A stretch of DNA of 64,000 nt, taken from an uncultured Clostridia bacterium. Lineage in GTDB: Bacteria > Bacillota > Clostridia > Christensenellales > Borkfalkiaceae. The position numbers and the translations under genes are program-made. A model generated the notes under the pieces. That model was not told where the DNA came from. It worked only from the letters and a program-made list of their open reading frames with translations, and ran no database searches. Position 1 is the stretch's first letter; each line of letters opens with the position of its first letter. The DNA lies in contig CAKVPH010000005.1 of NCBI GenBank assembly GCA_934796775.1, positions 1-64,000 on the forward strand, in the 5' to 3' direction. Below, piece after piece: positions 62,054-64,000 of this stretch.

Positions 62054-62785
62054 ATGCAAATAAAAAAGGGAATAATGCTCAGCGAAGTTGCTTTTCGCAA
62101 TATTCCGATAATTTTAAAAAACTGCGGACTTGATTTTTTTATAGTCGATAACGAACACGGCGGATTTGATTATTCCGATTTATCGGGAATAATAATGACG
62201 GCAAGACTTGTAGGCTTAGAGTGCATAATTCGTTTGCCTGATAATACCAGAAAGGATATAACCAAGGTTATGGATATGGGCGCAAGCGGTATTTTAATAC
62301 CTATGACCGACAATGCCGAGCAGATAAAATTTGCCGTAGAATACGCAAAATATGCGCCTATAGGCAAAAGGGGAATTTCAACCATGCGCGCGCACACGCT
62401 TTATAATCCCGGCTTATTAAGCGAGTATATGATGCAGGCGAACGAAAAAACAAAAGTTTTTGCTCAGATAGAAAGCGAAAGCGGCGTTAAAAACGTTGAC
62501 GAAATTCTTGCGGTAAACGGCGTAAGCGGCGTTTTAATGGGACCTAACGATCTTTCATGCGACTTAAACGTTATAAAAAATCCCGAACCTGAAATTCTGC
62601 CGATTATAGATCGTATAGTTGCGGCTGCAAAAAAATCCGGCAAGTTAAGCGGAATTATTACGGGAAATAAACGGTACCTTGAAAGGGCAAAACTTTTTGG
62701 TATGGAATATTTCAGTGTAGGAAGCGAACTTAATATGCTTAAAGACGGCTGTTTGTCGGTAGTAAAGAAAATAGAAGAAATTTAA
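62054..62785 (+). CDS. HpcH/HpaI family class II aldolase
   Basis: 243 aa, GGAG before the ATG. A metal-dependent aldolase/citrate-lyase-like barrel: FIVDNEHGGFDYSDL, RLPDNTRKDITKVMDMGASGILIPM, and the MGPNDLSCDL loop all match. Members cleave 2-keto-3-deoxy sugar acids such as 2-keto-3-deoxy-L-rhamnonate (RhmA). Rhamnosidase, kinase and this aldolase could form a deoxysugar route; no dehydrogenase or dehydratase is visible here. Confidence 0.9.
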   Translation: MQIKKGIMLSEVAFRNIPIILKNCGLDFFIVDNEHGGFDYSDLSGIIMTARLVGLECIIRLPDNTRKDITKVMDMGASGILIPMTDNAEQIKFAVEYAKYAPIGKRGISTMRAHTLYNPGLLSEYMMQANEKTKVFAQIESESGVKNVDEILAVNGVSGVLMGPNDLSCDLNVIKNPEPEILPIIDRIVAAAKKSGKLSGIITGNKRYLERAKLFGMEYFSVGSELNMLKDGCLSVVKKIEEI

Positions 62786-62795
62786 AGGTGAAAAA

Positions 62796-64000
62796 ATGAA
62801 ACATACAAAAAAAATAATCGCGTTTATAACGGCAACGGCGGCAGCTTTTTCTTGTGGAGCATGCGGTGGCGGCTCTTCTGCCGATACCGCAAAGAAAAAA
62901 CTCGCGCCTGTAGAAGATCTTACCGATTATTCGACTTATTCGTTAAAAACTTGGTTAAAACCGCTTTGGTACACGCGCGAAGTATATAACGAAACCGTTA
63001 TGTTCGTAGGCGAAAACGACTGCGCTAAACTTTTATACGATGCCGAAGATATTATTTCGGTTACTTCTTACGGGCTTGATACAGAGTATAAAAAGGGCGT
63101 TGATTATACGTACGAAAACGGCGTATTGTCGCGTACGGCAAATTCTTCCATTCCGTTTTGGAATAAGGACGAATATTATCTAAAAACTCCGGGCAGATAT
63201 GCCATAACCGTAGACAACGAAAAAGCCGGACTGCCCGAAGGCGACGTCCGCTACCTTGCTTACGGCGAGCAGGACACGTTTACCAAAAAGCAAATTTCGG
63301 TAACGTACACTCACTCAAAGGAATGGAACGGTCCTATTCCGCAAGGCAAAAGCGAAAAATTTTCTAAAACGCTGGCAAAAATCAAAAACGGAGAAAAGAC
63401 AAAAATTCTCTTTTACGGCGACAGTATAACCACGGGTTGTAATGCAAGCGGTCTGCCGCAGGGCGGCGAAATTGCGCCATATACGCCGTCGTTTGCAACT
63501 ATGTTCTGCGACTTTATTAGAGAAAAATACAACAATAAGCAAATCGAGCTTATAAATACCGCGGTAGGCGGCAAAAACGTTTCGTGGGGAGTAAGCGAGC
63601 TTGAAAACAGAGTGCTTGACTATTCGCCCGATCTTGTGGTAATAGGGTTCGGTATGAACGATATAAAAACTCAGATTGACGCATTTGCAAGTTCTACCGA
63701 AATTATGATAAAGTCCATAAAAGAAGAAAATCCCGACGCGGAAATAATGCTAATTGCAACCATGCTCCCGAATTACGAAGCCACAAGCGACTGGAACTGC
63801 AATCAGAAGTTCTTTGCGCCCGAGCTTTTAAAACTCGAATCCAAATACGATTACGTAGGCGTTGCAAACATGACCGAAATGCATCAGGCTTTATTCAATG
63901 CGGGCAAACGCTACCGCGACGTAACGGGGAACAACATAAATCACCCCAACGATTTTGTTGTAAGATTATATGCGCAGGTGTTATTAAAAACGTTTCTCGG
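62796..64000 (+). CDS. SGNH/GDSL hydrolase lipoprotein (3' end beyond window)
   Basis: At least 401 codons, still open at the window edge. AAAGGTG precedes the ATG. Lipoprotein signal (AFSCGACGGG). After a 165-residue N-terminal domain comes the SGNH fold: block I FYGDSITTG with the Ser, block II VGGKNVSWG, block III GFGMND, and a late NHPNDF with the catalytic Asp/His pair. Such enzymes deacetylate glycans, in line with the adjacent esterase-like lipoprotein. Confidence 0.85.
   Translation, partial: MKHTKKIIAFITATAAAFSCGACGGGSSADTAKKKLAPVEDLTDYSTYSLKTWLKPLWYTREVYNETVMFVGENDCAKLLYDAEDIISVTSYGLDTEYKKGVDYTYENGVLSRTANSSIPFWNKDEYYLKTPGRYAITVDNEKAGLPEGDVRYLAYGEQDTFTKKQISVTYTHSKEWNGPIPQGKSEKFSKTLAKIKNGEKTKILFYGDSITTGCNASGLPQGGEIAPYTPSFATMFCDFIREKYNNKQIELINTAVGGKNVSWGVSELENRVLDYSPDLVVIGFGMNDIKTQIDAFASSTEIMIKSIKEENPDAEIMLIATMLPNYEATSDWNCNQKFFAPELLKLESKYDYVGVANMTEMHQALFNAGKRYRDVTGNNINHPNDFVVRLYAQVLLKTFL

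Overview
The window looks like a chromosome segment from an uncultured gut-type Clostridia (Bacillota). Supporting signs are AT-rich DNA, strong AAGGAG-type ribosome binding sites, sigma-A type promoters, the ruvCAB-queA-tgt-yajC-secDF block, and the SCIFF peptide plus maturase pair that is a hallmark of Clostridia. No species can be named from sequence alone.

Layout. 1-3.2 kb: a large type IV pilin-like protein and a 1 kb intergenic region packed with hairpins, short repeats and a 164-bp inverted-repeat element that carries a perfect promoter. 3.2-5.7 kb: a double SANT/Myb-like protein, a CmpB-type membrane protein and a hemolysin III family protein. 6.0-17.4 kb: Holliday junction genes ruvC-ruvA-ruvB, queuosine genes queA-tgt, yajC, a TIGR04086-type membrane protein, the 53-aa SCIFF ranthipeptide precursor (11814-11975, too short for routine calling), its radical SAM/SPASM maturase, an XRE regulator and secD-secF. 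17.5-28.5 kb: recJ, relA/spoT, an MBL hydrolase, hemZ, rpsO, pnp, a DUF3737 beta-helix protein and a 51-aa YjzC-like protein. 28.6-29.25 kb: six tRNA genes (Pro, Met, Asp, Phe, Thr, Tyr) behind one consensus promoter.

Prophage. 29191-45139 is an integrated element of about 15.8 kb. It is bounded by a 129-bp direct repeat (one mismatch) made of the 3' part of tRNA-Tyr and its terminator. It encodes a tyrosine integrase, an XRE repressor with a divergent operator region, early genes, a replisome-organizer-like protein, a sigma-like late regulator, large secreted or membrane-anchored proteins, a 28-aa single-membrane-span peptide, a Zot/pI-like P-loop ATPase, an HUH rolling-circle initiator and a 70-nt hairpin of packaging-signal type. 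I read it as an inovirus-like (filamentous phage) prophage of a Gram-positive host. The putative cargo gene beside attR combines zinc ribbons with a PD-(D/E)XK-like nuclease region.

45.3-64 kb is an accessory glycan locus. It holds an XRE regulator, a GH78 alpha-L-rhamnosidase, an AraC regulator probably made from a leaderless mRNA, an LplB/YtcP/lipoprotein ABC importer, two BNR/sialidase-fold proteins, a 1122-aa repeat surface protein, an alpha/beta-hydrolase lipoprotein, a short FGGY-like kinase, an HpcH/HpaI aldolase and a truncated SGNH lipoprotein that runs off the end. The tight spacing from 49.9 kb onward suggests one long operon.

A short interspersed repeat (core GATAATCRACTTATAG, then GGACTTTT) occurs about ten times in the chromosomal part and was not seen in the prophage. 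Some copies sit next to ribosome binding sites and two lie in frame inside recJ and the MBL gene. It is the most unusual chromosome-wide pattern here.
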